From the NCBI GenBank assembly GCA_036874045.1, contig CM072339.1, positions 17,305,501 to 17,369,500 of the forward strand: 64,000 bases of DNA, in the 5' to 3' direction. Below, piece after piece: positions 1 to 12,605 of the stretch (its first letter is position 1; the number at the start of each line of letters is the position of its first letter). The position numbers were made by a program, and so were the translations under genes. This DNA is from Cymodocea nodosa (Eukaryota > Streptophyta > Magnoliopsida > Alismatales > Cymodoceaceae). Under the pieces are notes generated by a model. It was not told the origin of the DNA. It saw nothing but the letters and a program-made list of their open reading frames with translations, and did no database searches.

Positions 1-667
1 TACTGTAGCTAACTATCCAAAAGTTAAATACTTTCGGTAAGTTACAGCTTCAAGTATTTGAACTTAAGACACCTCACATGTATGACTTAAAATCTCATGT
101 GACACAAACAAAAAGACTCTAGTGGATTTTCAAAGAGTTACGATAATCCTTCAAAGAGTTACATAACTAACCATCCAAAAATCAAAGGAAATCGAAAGGT
201 TATCTTGAAACACCCTTCTAAACAGTAACTTACCATATTTTGACCTGGAAATTCAATAAGTATAGTAGAATACATCCGTTAGAAAGGAATATGATCGTTA
301 TGCTTGCTATTATAAATATAAACAAAAATCAAGAGAGTTAGATAGCATTGAAAATATATATCCATACATCAAGCTCCATAGATATAGCAGAATACATTTA
401 AGATCAAATCTTCAGCAAAATACAAACTCAAGTTTAGAGCTTTCTACGCAAACAAACTTTGATCTCCTCAAGCTAGTGGTTGCTAATGTTTCCCAACTGA
501 AAACTTCAGAGATAGATTGGTTGGAGCTATGACCTAAAAGCTTAGAATTGATTGGTTGGTTCTTGCTTTGACCTTAAAGCAAGTGTTTGTAAGTTCTGAA
601 AGATTAGTGAAGCCCAAATATCCTTTAGGGGTGGACTAGTCGTTAGTGGTGAACCACCTAAACAAGT
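1..667 (+). mobile_element. LTR fragment of copia element F (left part)
   Basis: This segment matches 40891-41395 almost base for base up to about position 490 and then continues past the point where the other copy is cut by plastid DNA. A TATA-like TATAAATA at 311-318 has its counterpart at 41203-41210. Its last 80 bases resemble the inner part of element E's LTR, including a shared word around 'gtgaagccca' and 'accacctaaa'. I read it as the 5' LTR of F, whose internal region reappears at 37400. The upstream end is outside the window. The right edge (about 667-687) is where sequence of element C begins; neither the LTR terminus nor a primer-binding site is visible, so the boundary is approximate. 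Confidence 0.7.
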
Positions 668-1093
668 TTGTTGACCTAAGTTCACTTAAGCTTATTTCTA
701 TTATTTTTATAAAATTCACCTCTTAGAAATAAAACTTTTAGATGTCAATAATTACATAAGTATCTTTCAGATTTTAATAACCATATAATTATCTTTTAGA
801 TTACATTATCATCTGTCAGATTACAATAACCACTTAAATATCATCTCCCTTTATAATATATGCAATTAAAATCATAATCATCTTCTTCTTTTGAATTTAT
901 AACATCTCTCCCCCTTTTTGTCATTAATCAAAAAGATGATTACACAGTATATAAATCGAGAGATATATTTACAGCTAAACTTTTTGTAAACATAAATAAG
1001 AATTGAACCATTTACAGAAAAATGTATTGTTCAAATAATCAAACAATAAATACAAACATTACATTTTGTATTTAGAAACAAGCAAAAAGACAT
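668..1093 (-). other. 3' non-coding end of copia element C
   Basis: Reverse complement of 33884-34235 in element D. It holds the distal polypurine-like block (ctccccctttttgtcatt, 908-925 as read on plus) found at the same place in D (34030s) and E (61390s). The terminal polypurine tract and 3' LTR expected next are absent. No gene is seen. Confidence 0.75.
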
Positions 1094-2770
1094 TTATCTA
1101 TCCCTCCTAAGTATATCACTTATAGCATTACATATTTTATCTCCTAGATACCTAATATCATTTCTGATTTCGTTAAGCACATCATCTAGGGAAGGAGGTA
1201 GCTAGGGTTGCTGTTCTGCTCGAACTAAATAACTTGGCTATATAGGTGATTGTATATGTTCTGTACATTCTAGTTATTGTTGTTGTTATTGCTGATGAGG
1301 TTGAGGTTGATGCATGGCCTGGAATCTTTGCAAATCTTTTACACTAAAAGCTCTCATGCCTTTTGTTTAAGAGGGCCAGTTGGATAAATTTAATTGGTTT
1401 GCAAGGAGTCTACATACAACATCACCAAAAAATAACTTTGAACTCATATGCTGTAGTTGAGAAATGAAAACATCAAACCAATTGATTTGAATTTTGTTTA
1501 GGAGGTCATAAGTTGCATATAAACAACTTCTGCTAACTTCCAGATTATGTCCGACTCTATGAAATAAATTGGCATGTAATATATTTGCAATAAACCTTGC
1601 CTCTACATTCAGATTTTCCATTAATCTCATTTCACTATATACATCTAGAATCTTTGATAAAGATTGAATGTCCCATTCCAACTGTCTAACTATGTCAAAT
1701 CTGTTAGTAACAATAATACCTTCATTCTTCAATCCCAAAACTTCAAAAATTAATTTAGGAGACAATGTGAACTCCTATTGATTTATTTGAGTTGTTAGTA
1801 TATTGTCATTCTTGACCAAATTGATGTAAAAGGCTGCAATAAGCTCTTTATATTGTTTCCATTTTGTTCCAATTGGCAAGAATTGAATTAGGCCTTGAAA
1901 CTCAAATAGATCTCTTATTTCCATCAAATTTCTAAACTTTATTGGATGAGCATGTAGAATCTGACATGCAATCAGATTTTTGTATTTCTGCAATGCTTCC
2001 TTAGATCTAAAATGAATTGAATTACCTTGAATGTGTAATACATTATACAAAGAAGGCGATACCTGAAGCCTTGATTCAGAATTTATTTCATCTTTAGGAA
2101 CCTCTTCTTCAAAATGAATGTCATTTTGTTCCTCTAAGAAATTATTTTCTTGAAGCTACATATGTAAGCTTGATTCTCCAACTTCAACAGTGTAAGGAAC
2201 ATCTTCAATATGCTCAACATTCATCTGTTTAGTCTCTATAGAATGGTCAGAGTTCAATTTCTCTACAAATTCTACAACTGGTGTATCTGTTTGTAATTAT
2301 TCATTTTGTTCAACAAATATCTCCATTGATACATGTTGTGAATTCTTAGACTCTATTTCTATAGATTTTGAAGAAGGCTGATTGACATTAAGCTCTTCTG
2401 GAGTCTTAACTTTTTCAATATCCGCTACTCCAGACAATTCAGCCTGTGAACTAGTTACTGCCTCAACATTTTCAATTATATCTGCAATAACTTGTTCTAT
2501 GTCAGTTGCCTGATGCTCTGATTGTTCAATTTCTACCTCATCAAGGCTTGAACCAATAGAAAAACTTGAACTAATATTTGACTTGGATTTCTTTTCAAGT
2601 TTTCTAGCAAGAGAAAATAAAGTCTCATTATCTTCATCAGTTTTAGTATGCTCGGAACTAATGAGTTTATCAGATGCACTATAAGGAACAATGTCTAGAC
2701 ATACATTGTCCTTTGGAAATAAATGCTTATCTGATTTTTCTTTTCTAGCAGACTTTGTTTCCTTAGACAT
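1094..2770 (-). pseudogene. Accessory ORF of element C, C-terminal part
   Basis: C-terminal two thirds of the copia accessory ORF found downstream of pol. The minus-strand frame stays open apart from nonsense codons: one near 2296, one near 2150, one at 1772-1774 where D has CAG, and one near 1366. It starts with an acidic, Ser/Glu/Ile-rich linker (2770-2100) and then a folded domain of about 280 residues. That domain carries RNLMEIRDLFEFQGLIQFLP and later an ANILHANLFHR-GHNLEVS-SCLYATY stretch, matching D at 32951-33883. The fold resembles the 'putative plant transposon protein' domain found in ORFs of plant retroelements; the function is unknown. The upstream part continues at 4441-5064 beyond the solo LTR. 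Confidence 0.75.
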
Positions 2771-4408
2771 TGTTGAGTATTATGTTTTGATGATGAGTGT
2801 TGAATGAAAATAATCATATTTGCTCAATTACTATTGCTTGTGAAAAGAAATTAAAAACATCAATTAATACAGAAAAAGCTTACTGATATAAATACTTGTC
2901 TGTATTGGATCTGAAATTATACTAAGTTAATAACTAGTCATTTCGTTGCATTAATTTCTCATTTAACTAAACATTAAGTTAATGTGTGTTTTTATTGAAA
3001 AGCACGATATGTTTTAAAGTTATATTTTCTGTATCATGAATAGTGCACGTTTAGACAACTCGTTAAGTTAGAGTTTTGTTCATATAGAGATCACAGGAGA
3101 ACTCGTTAGGTTAGAGGCTTAAAGGTTAAAATAGGTCACGTGAGAACTCGTTGAATTAGTGAGTAAAAGAAGAGACGAACTCGTTAAGTTAGTGTTGTAC
3201 ACGTGGTGAAATTATAAGTTATGAATATTATATTGTATCATGTGAGGTGCACATGTTTAACTCGTTAAGTTAATATAACTAAACGCGTTGAGTTGCTATA
3301 TTGAACACTAAGGCAACACGTTAGGTTAGTGTTATAAAACTTAAGTTCATATTTTTGCACGTGGTAAAATTCTTATTATAAAAACATTTGTTTATTACTG
3401 GTTCGTTGAGTTATCTGTAACACAACGGAGATGGTTCATTGAGTTAGCGTAACACCACGAAGTCGTTGAGTTAGCATAACACCATGGAGTTAGTTCGTTG
3501 AGTTAGCTACAGTACTTGTCATGTGAGTTCGCACATGAGGAACTTGTTAAGTTAGAAACGTTAAGTTATATATATACTTGTGTTACTCATTTAGTTAACA
3601 TTAAAGTAATGACTTCTTATTACACTTGATAAAAGATTTTGGACAAGAAAGTTTATTTTGCAAGAAATTTTTCAGAGATCCAGGATTGATGATTAAAGAA
3701 AATTCGAAATGTAAACGTGGGTCAGAACGTGTGTATTTTGATGAAGGAAAAAGAAAAGACGTGAAGAAGTGAAAGACTGATAGTGATTAAACGTGGAGGA
3801 TATGCATGAAATGAAGATACAATATAAAAGGCATAGAATTCTCGTTGATTAGTTATCCTTGCACACAAAATGAAAAATCTTTTCAAGGATCAAAAACACC
3901 TTTCGGGGAAAAACTCTCAGGTGGAAGAAAATTCAGTGAAGTAGAAAAGGTCAGATTTATGTCGCTGAAGATTTGAAGTATCAGATGGAAGATAATTTAG
4001 TGAAACAGAAAAAGGTAAGATTTATGTCACTGAAGATCTGAAGTATAAGAAGAAAGCAAATTCAGTGAAGTAGAGAAAGACAAGATATTCGTCACTGAAG
4101 AATTGTTGAAAAAGAAAGAGAAGAAGAAGAAGAAAGATCTCAAATAGGGAGAAATGTTTTAAATTCCGTAAATTAGTTTTCTCTATTTGCAGTTATGAAA
4201 TTGTATAGATGAAACATGGTATCGATATATAATTGCATCTACAATTTCTAAGGAGAATTGAATTGTATATTGTAATTGAAACCTTGAATAAAAATGATTT
4301 TATGAAAATAGTGTCTCGACTTGTTTTTGAATTTTAAAGTTTCAATTATATTCGAAAATGTTGAAAAACACAATTCACCCCCCTCTTGTGTAGCCATACG
4401 ATCCTACA
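2771..4408 (+). mobile_element. Solo LTR of the C/D copia family
   Basis: A complete LTR from TGTTGAGTAT to GATCCTACA, 1638 bases, flanked by a perfect 5-base target duplication GACAT (2766-2770 and 4409-4413). No internal sequence is attached, so it arose by LTR-LTR recombination after insertion into C's accessory ORF. A TATA box (TATAAAAG) starts at 3823. Upstream lie repeated words of the form aactcgttaagtta alternating with cacgtg-type G-boxes. It lacks the CGGA cassette seen in D's LTRs and has cgttgagttagc words in that place. AATAAA near 4289 is a candidate polyadenylation signal. Confidence 0.93.
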
Positions 4409-4413
4409 GACAT

Positions 4414-5064
4414 AATTTTTTTGACTTTTCTTCTTCTATATCAAGTTAGTCTCTCTTCTTCAAGTATTGCTATTTTCTTTTGAAATTGTTCCATAAAAGT
4501 TTTCTGGTTCAATTCTTCTAAGGCACTTTCTATTGCTACTGCCTTTCGAAGACCTTCAACTTTTCTTTTATCCACAACAATATTTGTTTGTTTTTCTTTT
4601 GAATACAAAGGAGTAGGAATAGCAGATTCATGTTCTTCCTCAAATGGTTGTAATTGTGTATCACTGATAGGGGTTTGAGGAATTCTATTTAATGAACCTA
4701 CACCTCTTTCCATATATTGTGCATACTGTTCCAAAAATGCAATTTCTGCCCACTTCATTCTATATTCTCTATCAAATTTACTTCTTATACCCATGTATTT
4801 TATACTTTCATCAATATTATGAAGTTCTAGTTTAACTTCATTCAGTATTCCTTTAGGAAAGAAGTATTCACTATAAATTTTTGCTAACCTTTTGTCAACT
4901 TGAAGTATTTTCTTAAACCAAGCTTGTGGAACTTCATCATTGTTTATTTCTTTACCTTTTCCGTCTCCTCTGCCTTTGTCTTTTCCTCTACCACGACCTT
5001 TATAGAACTTGGAGATCATCGTCACAGGATGTAACAGCAACAAGTGGGAAAGATTTTCAGACAA
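4414..5064 (-). pseudogene. Accessory ORF of element C, N-terminal part
   Basis: Opens with a methionine at 5064 and a basic patch (SKFYKGRGRGKDKGRGDGKG), followed by a mixed-charge helical region of about 150 residues. It is collinear with element D 31608-32230. The frame closes with TGA near 4441, about ten codons before the solo LTR; the alignment with D runs on to the GACAT duplication. The basic, RNA-binding-like head suggests a nucleic-acid or nuclear role, but this is inference. In the intact ancestor this and 1094-2770 formed one ORF of roughly 750 codons behind pol. Confidence 0.7.
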
Positions 5065-5150
5065 AGTTTACAAATAACCTAAGTGCTTGTGTAATAAGTG
5101 TTTAAATAGGGTTTTAGGCGACTAACTCAACGTGTATAGTAACGTGAAAT
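5065..5150 (-). other. Deletion junction in element C: RNase H missing
   Basis: At about 5150 the C pol sequence jumps from the start of the RNase H region (RPDI-FAVCVCARF, as at element D 29400-29465) directly to the leader before the accessory ORF (as at D 31510-31600). About 2 kb present in D is absent, including all later RNase H motifs and the shared non-coding segment described for D. Confidence 0.7.
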
Positions 5151-7720
5151 CTAGCACAAACACACACAGCAAACATAATATCAGGTCTACTAGCAGTCAA
5201 ATAAAGTAAAGAACCAATCATACTTCTGTATTTTCTTTGATCTATTGATTTTCCTATGTCATCAATATCTAACTTTAAAGAAGTACTCATAGGAGTTCAT
5301 CAAATCCTTGTATCACTAAAATTAAATTTCTTAAGCATTTCATCTACATATTTTTCCTGATTTAAAAATATACCTTTATCCATTTGCTTAATTTGAAGAC
5401 CTAGAAAATCTAAAAGTTCTCCTATCATACTCATTTCAAACTAACTAGTCATCTCTTTAGAAAATATTTTTATCAGTTTATTAGATGTTTCTCCAAAGAT
5501 TATATCATCTACATATATTTGAACAACAATATGATCTTTATCATCTCTCTTGATAAATAAAGTATAGTCTATTTTTCCCATGATATATCCTTGTTCTATT
5601 AGAAAAGTAGATAACCTTTCATACCACGATCTAGGCACTTGCTTCAAACCATATAAGGCTTTCTTCAATTTATACACATAGTCAGAATTTTTAATATCTT
5701 CAAATCCAGGTGGTTGTTTTAAATAAACTTCTTCATTAATTAAACCATTTAGAAATGCACTCTTTACATTCATTTGATATAGTTTAAAATCCATATAACA
5801 AGCATAGGCCAATAATATTCTAATACTTTCTAACCTAGCCACAGGAGCAAATGTTTCATCATAATCTAGTCCTTCTTCCTGTGTATATCTTTGTGCAACT
5901 AATCTAGCTTTGTTTCTTATAACTTGACTAGTCTCATTAGTTTTGTTTCTAAAGATCCACTTTGTACCTATTATGGACTGATATTCTGGTGGAGAAACTA
6001 ATTCCCAAACATCATTCCTGATGAATTGATTTAGTTCTTGCATTGCTACTATCCAATTTTCATTAGATAATGCCTCTTCTATATTCTTTGGTTCCACCAT
6101 AGAAAAAACATACACATACTATTTATATTTACTGAAGCTCTAGTTTTAACTCCCTCATTAATATTACCAATGACTTGAGTGATAGGATGTGATGAAGAAT
6201 AACACCAATTTCTCTAATTTTCCTCAATATTCTCATCAACATCGAGAGGTACATCACTTTCATCATTAGTTTGATCATTTAAGTTCATATTTTTGATTTT
6301 CTCAGATAAATCTTCAATCTCTCTATTGATCTCTAATTCTTTTGGGAAATTGGTCATATCATCATTATCAACTTTAGATTGAGATTCTCTAAAAGAATTT
6401 TCATTGAAGCTTACATGGAGGGTTTCTTCAATAGTTCTAGAAGTCTTGTTATATATTCTATAGGCTTTACTTCTAGTAGAGTAACCTACAAAAATTCCTT
6501 CATCCGCTTTGGCTTGAAATTTATCCCTTTTATCCTTAGTATTAAGAATAAAACACTTGCAGCCAAATTGTATCATATAGGAAATTTTTGGAACCCTATC
6601 AAACATAATTTCAAAAGGAGTTTTATTAACAAAAGGTTTTATGTGACTTCTTTTAATAATATAACAAGCTGTATTTACTACTTCAACCCAAAGATTTTGA
6701 GGTAAATTATGTTCATTTAACATAGTTCAGGCCATTTCCTGAAGTGATCTATTCTTTCTCTCAACAACACCATTTTGAGATGGTGCTCTTGGAAAAGAAT
6801 ATTTGTGATCAATGTCATGATCTATACAGTAATTATCCATTTGATCATTATCAAATTCAGTACAATGATCACTCTTGAGTTTTTGAACAGAGACACTTTG
6901 TTTATTTTGAACAAGATTGCAAAACATTTTAAACTTTTCAAAAACTTCTATCTTAGATGCTAAAAAATATACCCAAGTGTATCTAGAGAAGTCATCTACT
7001 AAAACAAATACATACTATTTACCACAAAGACTCATGATTCTTGTTGGTCCCAATAGATCCATATGTATAAGTTCTAAAACTCTCTTGCTTGATATATCAG
7101 TTTTGGATTTAAAAGAGTTTTTATGAAGTTTACCTAACTCACACGCATCACACAAGAAATCCTTTGAGTATTTAATCTTTGGTAAACCTCTCACTAAATG
7201 TTTTCTAGATAATTTATGTAATAATTTCATTTTTATATGCCCGATCCTTCTATGCCACAGATATGCATCACTAGTTTCAACTAGCAAACATGAATTTAAA
7301 TCAACTGCACCAGAAGGTAAAGATAAAATACATATAGAGTCTTTTCTTTTAGCAATAAACTTAAGTTCATCTATACTTTTATCAATAATTTTGCATACAT
7401 CATCTTCAAATAATACATAATATCCATTATCAGTTAGTTTTATAACACTTAGCAAATTAAATCCTAGGTTTTCTACATATAGTACATTCGAAATAACACA
7501 AGTAGGAGTTATTTAAACATTGCCCATACCTATGATTTTATCCTTGCTTTTGTTTCCAAATATAACATTTCCTTTCTTGGTATTTGTAAAATTTTTCAAT
7601 AGACTTTTCTATCTAGTCATGTGACTTGATGCTCCACTATCCAAGATCCATTTTGATGTTGTTTCCTCTTGCAAAACAAATTAAGAAGAACTATTCCTTA
7701 GTACCTAATGTTGTTGAGGA
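5150..7720 (-). pseudogene. copia pol of element C: protease, integrase, RT
   Basis: Minus-strand Ty1/copia pol remains. In order: protease active site LDSGASSHM near 7645; GAG-pre-integrase zinc region (LWHRRIGHIKMKLLHKLSRK, with CDACELGKLHK) at 7240-7130; integrase core with LIHMDLLGP, KSDHCTEFDND and SQNGVVERKNR between 7075 and 6735; the integrase C-terminal tail at 6723-6214; and RT at 6115-5441 with KSAFLNG and catalytic YVDDIIFG. Stops and small frame changes divide it into five blocks. Several stops are single C-to-T or G-to-A changes. RT is joined to only the first part of RNase H. It cannot produce a polyprotein. Confidence 0.88.
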
Positions 7721-8913
7721 CCAAGTTCATTAAACGCATATTTCTTCTTTTTGTTTAAAAATAGTTTAACATTATCATTTACATTCTTATTAGTTGTAAG
7801 TAATAATGATTTATCATTAGCATCATACTTACTTATAGCATTATTGCTCTTATAATCATTCTTTTTGTTTTCAGATGTAGTATAACCAAGACCAACCCGA
7901 TTTTTATCAGATGTTAATTTATTTTGGTCATGCTCATACATTTCAGTAAGTTCATACCAAGATTTTGTACTTGTATTTGAATTTTCAGTACATACAAAAT
8001 CTTTTTCTGACAAGAATTTTCAGATAAAAAATATGTAGAATGAGTAATTGGTTTGACACTAGAGTTTTGAATTTCATGCTCAGGTTTCTGAATTTTCAGT
8101 TTACTACAATTGTTTGACATTTTTGAAACATTAGTGACTGAATTTCCAGAACAAGAAACAAGATTTTTAGAAACATTGATAGTCATGTTAAAAGTACATT
8201 TAGATAAATCACATTGGTTTATATTATTGCTGCATGATTCATCCCTTGAATTATCTACTTCTACATATTTATTACCTTGTTTCATGATAAAAGGAATTTT
8301 AGTCTTAGATTTACTTGAACTACAACTAATAAATCATTTATTGGCTTGTGATTCAAGATATTCAAGATAATCAAATCCTAAGCCAAATTTATATGACACC
8401 GTAGGGTTACTAGTTAGTTTATCTAACTTAGTTTGACTTAAATTCCATTTCTCAATGGTGGAATTTAAATCTAGCTCTCACATTTTTAATCTATCAATCT
8501 CTAACTCAAGATCATTTATATTCTTTCTCAACATTTCATTTTTAGATTCTATCTTTAATTTTTCAACATTTTTATTCTGTATTTGTTCATGCAAGACACA
8601 TTCATTAAATCTAAATTTATGCAAATCTCAAACATGATTTTCATAATCACATTTAAACTTTTCTAAAGTAGTAGACATGAAACAATTTTCTTCTTCCATT
8701 ATGGTCAACGAGTTTCTAATATTCTTATTTTCCAGTTTACAAGCTTTAAGTTTCTGTAATAATGGATGTTAAGCACATAATAATTCATCAAAGTTAAAAT
8801 CTGAATGACTTTCAAGATCAGATATTACCTCAAACTCATCTGCCATGAAGCACACATAAGCAATGTCTTCTAACACTTGTTCTTTTAAATGTGAAGATTT
8901 TGATGATGATTCC
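7720..8913 (-). pseudogene. copia gag of element C, C-terminal half
   Basis: Continues the gag interrupted at 23343. The join is exact across the G1 target duplication ATTCC, giving a Ser-rich SSSKSSHL stretch followed by CFMADE. The rest is a long coiled-coil-like, Glu/Lys/Asn-rich region collinear with element D 27750-28930 (for example EEENCFMSTTLEKFKCD and MTINVSKNLVSCSGNSVTN). At least four in-frame stops and one frameshift near 8013 break it. The extension beyond the zinc knuckle is about 400 residues; I assign it no function. Confidence 0.8.
8909..8913. repeat. Target site duplication of G1, left copy (ATTCC)
   Basis: ATTCC at 8909-8913 abuts the TGTTTGGG terminus of G1 and is repeated at 23343-23347 next to the other terminus TTCTAAACA. 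Removing G1 and one copy restores the gag frame of element C. Confidence 0.93.
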
Positions 8914-10926
8914 TGTTTGGGTTTTCCTAGCACTACACTAGAAAAACTTGGATTTGTTACTTCTATTTTTACTTAGTTAATTTATCTTTATGCCTATTCT
9001 TTCTTTTAGAAGTAAACAAACAACCTTCAATACAATTTAGATATTAATTCCAATTTGTACTTTAACTGCAAGTGCATAGTGTCTATTGTATCAGTGGGCA
9101 AGTACAGGTCGATCCCATAGGGAATTGCTAACGAATTTAAGAAATGTTTGATTGTGAACAATTCAAATTTATATTCAATAAGCACTCCGTTGAGTTACAG
9201 TTAACTCAACAGACTAAGTTCGTTGAGTTATGGCTAACTCAACGGACTATCCTTGTGGACTTAAGTTAACTCCACGAGTCTGTCTCTTCTTTATAATACT
9301 GCTGTTTACAGAGGAATTCGGCAAACCATTGGGCCATTCCACAGATTGTAAATAACATCAATTAAGCTTTTTAATGCTAGTTAACATTGGATTTATCATT
9401 AAGCAATACTAACATTTAGATGATTCAAACAGTCACCATTAAAATCTTTAAGTTTTTTGTACGAACCAATTTCAGTAAACTGTAAAATTAAAACTAACAT
9501 AAAACAATCATAAAACAGATACAGATAACATTAATCACGATACAACACAAACAATACAACACTCAAATACAACATACAAACAAAAATAAATTGTTTTTGG
9601 TATTTTTGTTTTGATATGAACATGGAAATGGGCGATAGGTGAAATGTAAAGTAATCTCACTTAACAGTAAATACTTCTAACACTACTTGCAACGCGATTA
9701 CACCACTGAAAATTAAACCACTTACAATTCTGTCTCATCTCCTTATAGAATCGCGAGTCCAGAATTGCAAGATGATCTCCTCTTCAGCATATAGGCATCA
9801 ACCCGAAGCCAAGGCTAAAAGCTTTACGATCTCCTGAAATATGAGTCAGCGCTTGGTGAAAATGTCTTCCCTTCCCGCAACGCGATCACTCCTCACAGTG
9901 GTTGTCAGGCACTGTGTTTGGCTCAGAATCGACCCAACATCAGGCAAGTATCCTCACAAACCTCCGATGATTGGTGATTATGGTGGTGATAACGATGGTT
10001 GGTGTGATACTTCGGAGAATCGCCGATATTGTCTGCAGAAAGCTCGGTGCTCCTCCTCTGTATACACTGGCCGTCCATCGATCACACTTTCTTCTTTTTT
10101 TCTTCTTTTCTTTTATATTTCTTTAGTAGTAACTACTTTTGCTTGAATGATCGGTTGGATTTCCTTCCTTCAAATCAACGGCGATGCTTCCTTCTCCATG
10201 CGCGATTGAATTCCTGCGTGATACGTGCAAACGTGGTTTTTCCTTCCAACTGTCTGTTCCTGCAACCGCTATAGTGGCATTTTAGAAAATAACTATAAAA
10301 TACATACAATAAAGAAATAAGCCGCTAACTTAACGCCTTACCTTAGTGTATATTCATGTAACTCAACGCGTACAGTTATGGTAACTTAACGAGTTATAAC
10401 TTAAGTAAATCAACCAGCTCTCGACACGTGTCAGCAATAGTTTAAACATAAAATAACATTTCGGAGAGTTAGAGGTATAACTATCCGATGCTTAGATGCA
10501 TTTTCAGATAGTTACAGCCAACTCACCGAAAATTCACTTAAGACATTCATTCTGGTTTCAACACATGTACATCTGGAAATAATAAAATATTCTCTCTAAA
10601 CATAACTGTTCGGCAATTTAAACATAACTATCTGATACATATTCGGTCTGTTAAACATAACTGTCCGAATTTGTTCAGTATGTTAAACATAACTGTCCGA
10701 AATATCAGAAAATTTGGATACTTAAGAATTTCACAGCCTACAACTTACCGACAGTTCATAAATGTACTAAATTAACATTAATTCCCAAAAATTAAGCAGA
10801 TTCTTCAATTAAAGCATATAACAGTGCAATTATAACATAATGGCTTAATTATCATATGATAAGCTAAATATTATGCAATTAACCATCATTTAACTGTTAA
10901 TAATATGCACTTTTTCATTCTAAACA
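8914..10926 (-). repeat. 3' LTR of G1
   Basis: LTR reading TGTTTAGAATG...CCCAAACA on the minus strand. It contains an array of gttgagtta/taactcaac palindromes (9185-9280) and a relatively GC-rich block (9840-10060) that holds an antisense open frame. A TATA box lies at 10112-10117 (minus sense), so U3 is the part at higher coordinates. The spaced palindrome cassette is at 10399-10486: ACTTAAGT, GACACGTGTC, TTTCGG, ACTATCC. Next to its outer U3 edge is the polypurine tract (aggtatgggggaag, minus sense, 10927-10940). Confidence 0.93.
9841..10146 (+). other. Antisense open frame conserved in G-family LTRs
   Basis: Open frame of 101 codons on the strand opposite to G1, starting MSQRLVKMSSLPATRSLL. 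Closely similar open frames occur at 22257-22562 and 49009-49296, and a broken version on the minus strand of G2's 5' LTR (about 46750-47015). The segment is the GC-richest part of the LTR and lies downstream of the sense TATA box, so conservation may reflect an RNA leader rather than a protein. I recognise no domain. The tail is hydrophobic. Confidence 0.3.
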
Positions 10927-12605
10927 CTTCCCCCATACCTAAATTTTGCTAGTCCCTTAGCAAACTAATATCTAATTAATTGGTCTTTCAAAAAGTGCTA
11001 GAATTAATTCTTCCCCTTTTGTTTTTTTTCTTCTATTTAGCATAAACATATATTCTGTATGTTTTAGTAATCAACCTGCAAAGATATTTAGAATATATGT
11101 AAATTACATACAAAGTATATCATCTTCATATAAGCGTTAATTATATTATCGTTTGTTCTTCTTTTCATCATCTGTAATCCTGAATTTTCCAATAAGTTTT
11201 CTAGAAGAAATTTCAACAACATACATATCAAAGTACAATCCAATTCAATCTGATTAAAAGTATATTTTCAAGATTTTCAATCTGATATCAATGTACTAAA
11301 GTATCTTTTCAGAACAGTATATATATATATATATTTTTTTTTGTACTTTAAAAGTTAATTTGACAAGCTTGAATCATACAAGAGCTTTCTAATGTACCCA
11401 TGTAATGAGCTTTCACTCAACAATCCCAGATCTGATCAGGATCTTAGGTTGCCAGATTTTCAGAATCCTTTTTCAGGTCAACAATCCTTACATACCTATT
11501 TGCTCAAGTACAAAAGGCTCATGATCAAACAAGTCAATAAACTCTCAAAGTTTTTTTCTTTTTCTTTTTTTTTTCTAAAAATAAATGCACACACAAAACA
11601 AAGCATTAATCACATATTGTATATGCACGTATTTCATTAATACAAATGCAGTAAAACACCAATCTCATATAATCCTGCTTCTATCATTTACTAAAAATAT
11701 GAATCCATAACAATAAGCTCATACTTTATCTGTAGTTTAATAAGATCTACACATAAATCATTCTACAAGTTCAATCAGTCAAAGTAAATGTATCTTTCAT
11801 CATATGTGTTTCATTTAATCTAGAATTCAAATCTCAGCTCCTTCAGGACTTCAGATAATTTTCTGATTAAGCATTAAATATTCTGATTTCATTTTAAAAT
11901 CGTGAAACTGTTAAACTCATGGAATTCAGAAAAATCATAAGATACTATATCTAGATTTACATAAATAATAAATTCTATAGCATCTTCTATAGCCTTCTAA
12001 ATATAACATTCAAGCAGTTTATAAAAATTTTACAGTCTCAATTATCGGATAGTTACAGCAAGTTCATAAAAATTTTCAATTTCCTCAAAACTTTGCAGTA
12101 CCATTTTAATTCCTTTAATTAACAAACTTACATGGCTGTTACTTTAATTACCTCCCCCCCATACTTACATTTTGCATTGTCCTCAATGTAAAAGATTTGA
12201 CAATAAGTACAGTAATTGTAGCAAGCATGAATAAAGTTTTGTTTGATTTAAAATTCAGGATAAGTAATTGGTTACATACCTTGTTCCATTTGTATCTCTT
12301 TCTGCATATTCCGATTTTTGATTCTGAAAAACTTTTCATTCCCAGATAAATACAGAATATAAAATAAAATAACATTTAACAGATATTAATAAATCAGTGT
12401 CTTGTGTGGAACCCAGGCTTCTATGCCTTTGGTGGCTCACAAGCAAGCCAGTTGGTTTCCCAGAATAGATACCAACAAACTGGATTGATATTTTGTTTTG
12501 TTTGTTTTTTTTTTTTAAAAATGAACATGAAAAACTTCAAAATTCCCTTTTTTTTTTTTTTTAAATAAATGCAGAATACACATGTGAAACACACAAAATC
12601 ACAGC
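10927..12605 (-). other. 3' non-coding region of G1, with segment shared with copia D
   Basis: Between the F-box ORF and the 3' LTR. It contains two purine-rich signatures in the minus sense: the terminal tract (10927-10940) and an internal one at about 12150-12190 with the gaggacaatgcaaaatgtaa context common in plant gypsy elements. The part 11281-about 11830 is clearly homologous, in the same sense, to 30290-30900 of copia element D. A (TA)n run lies at 11318-11333 and poly-T runs near 11555 and 12545. I see no credible gene. Confidence 0.7.
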
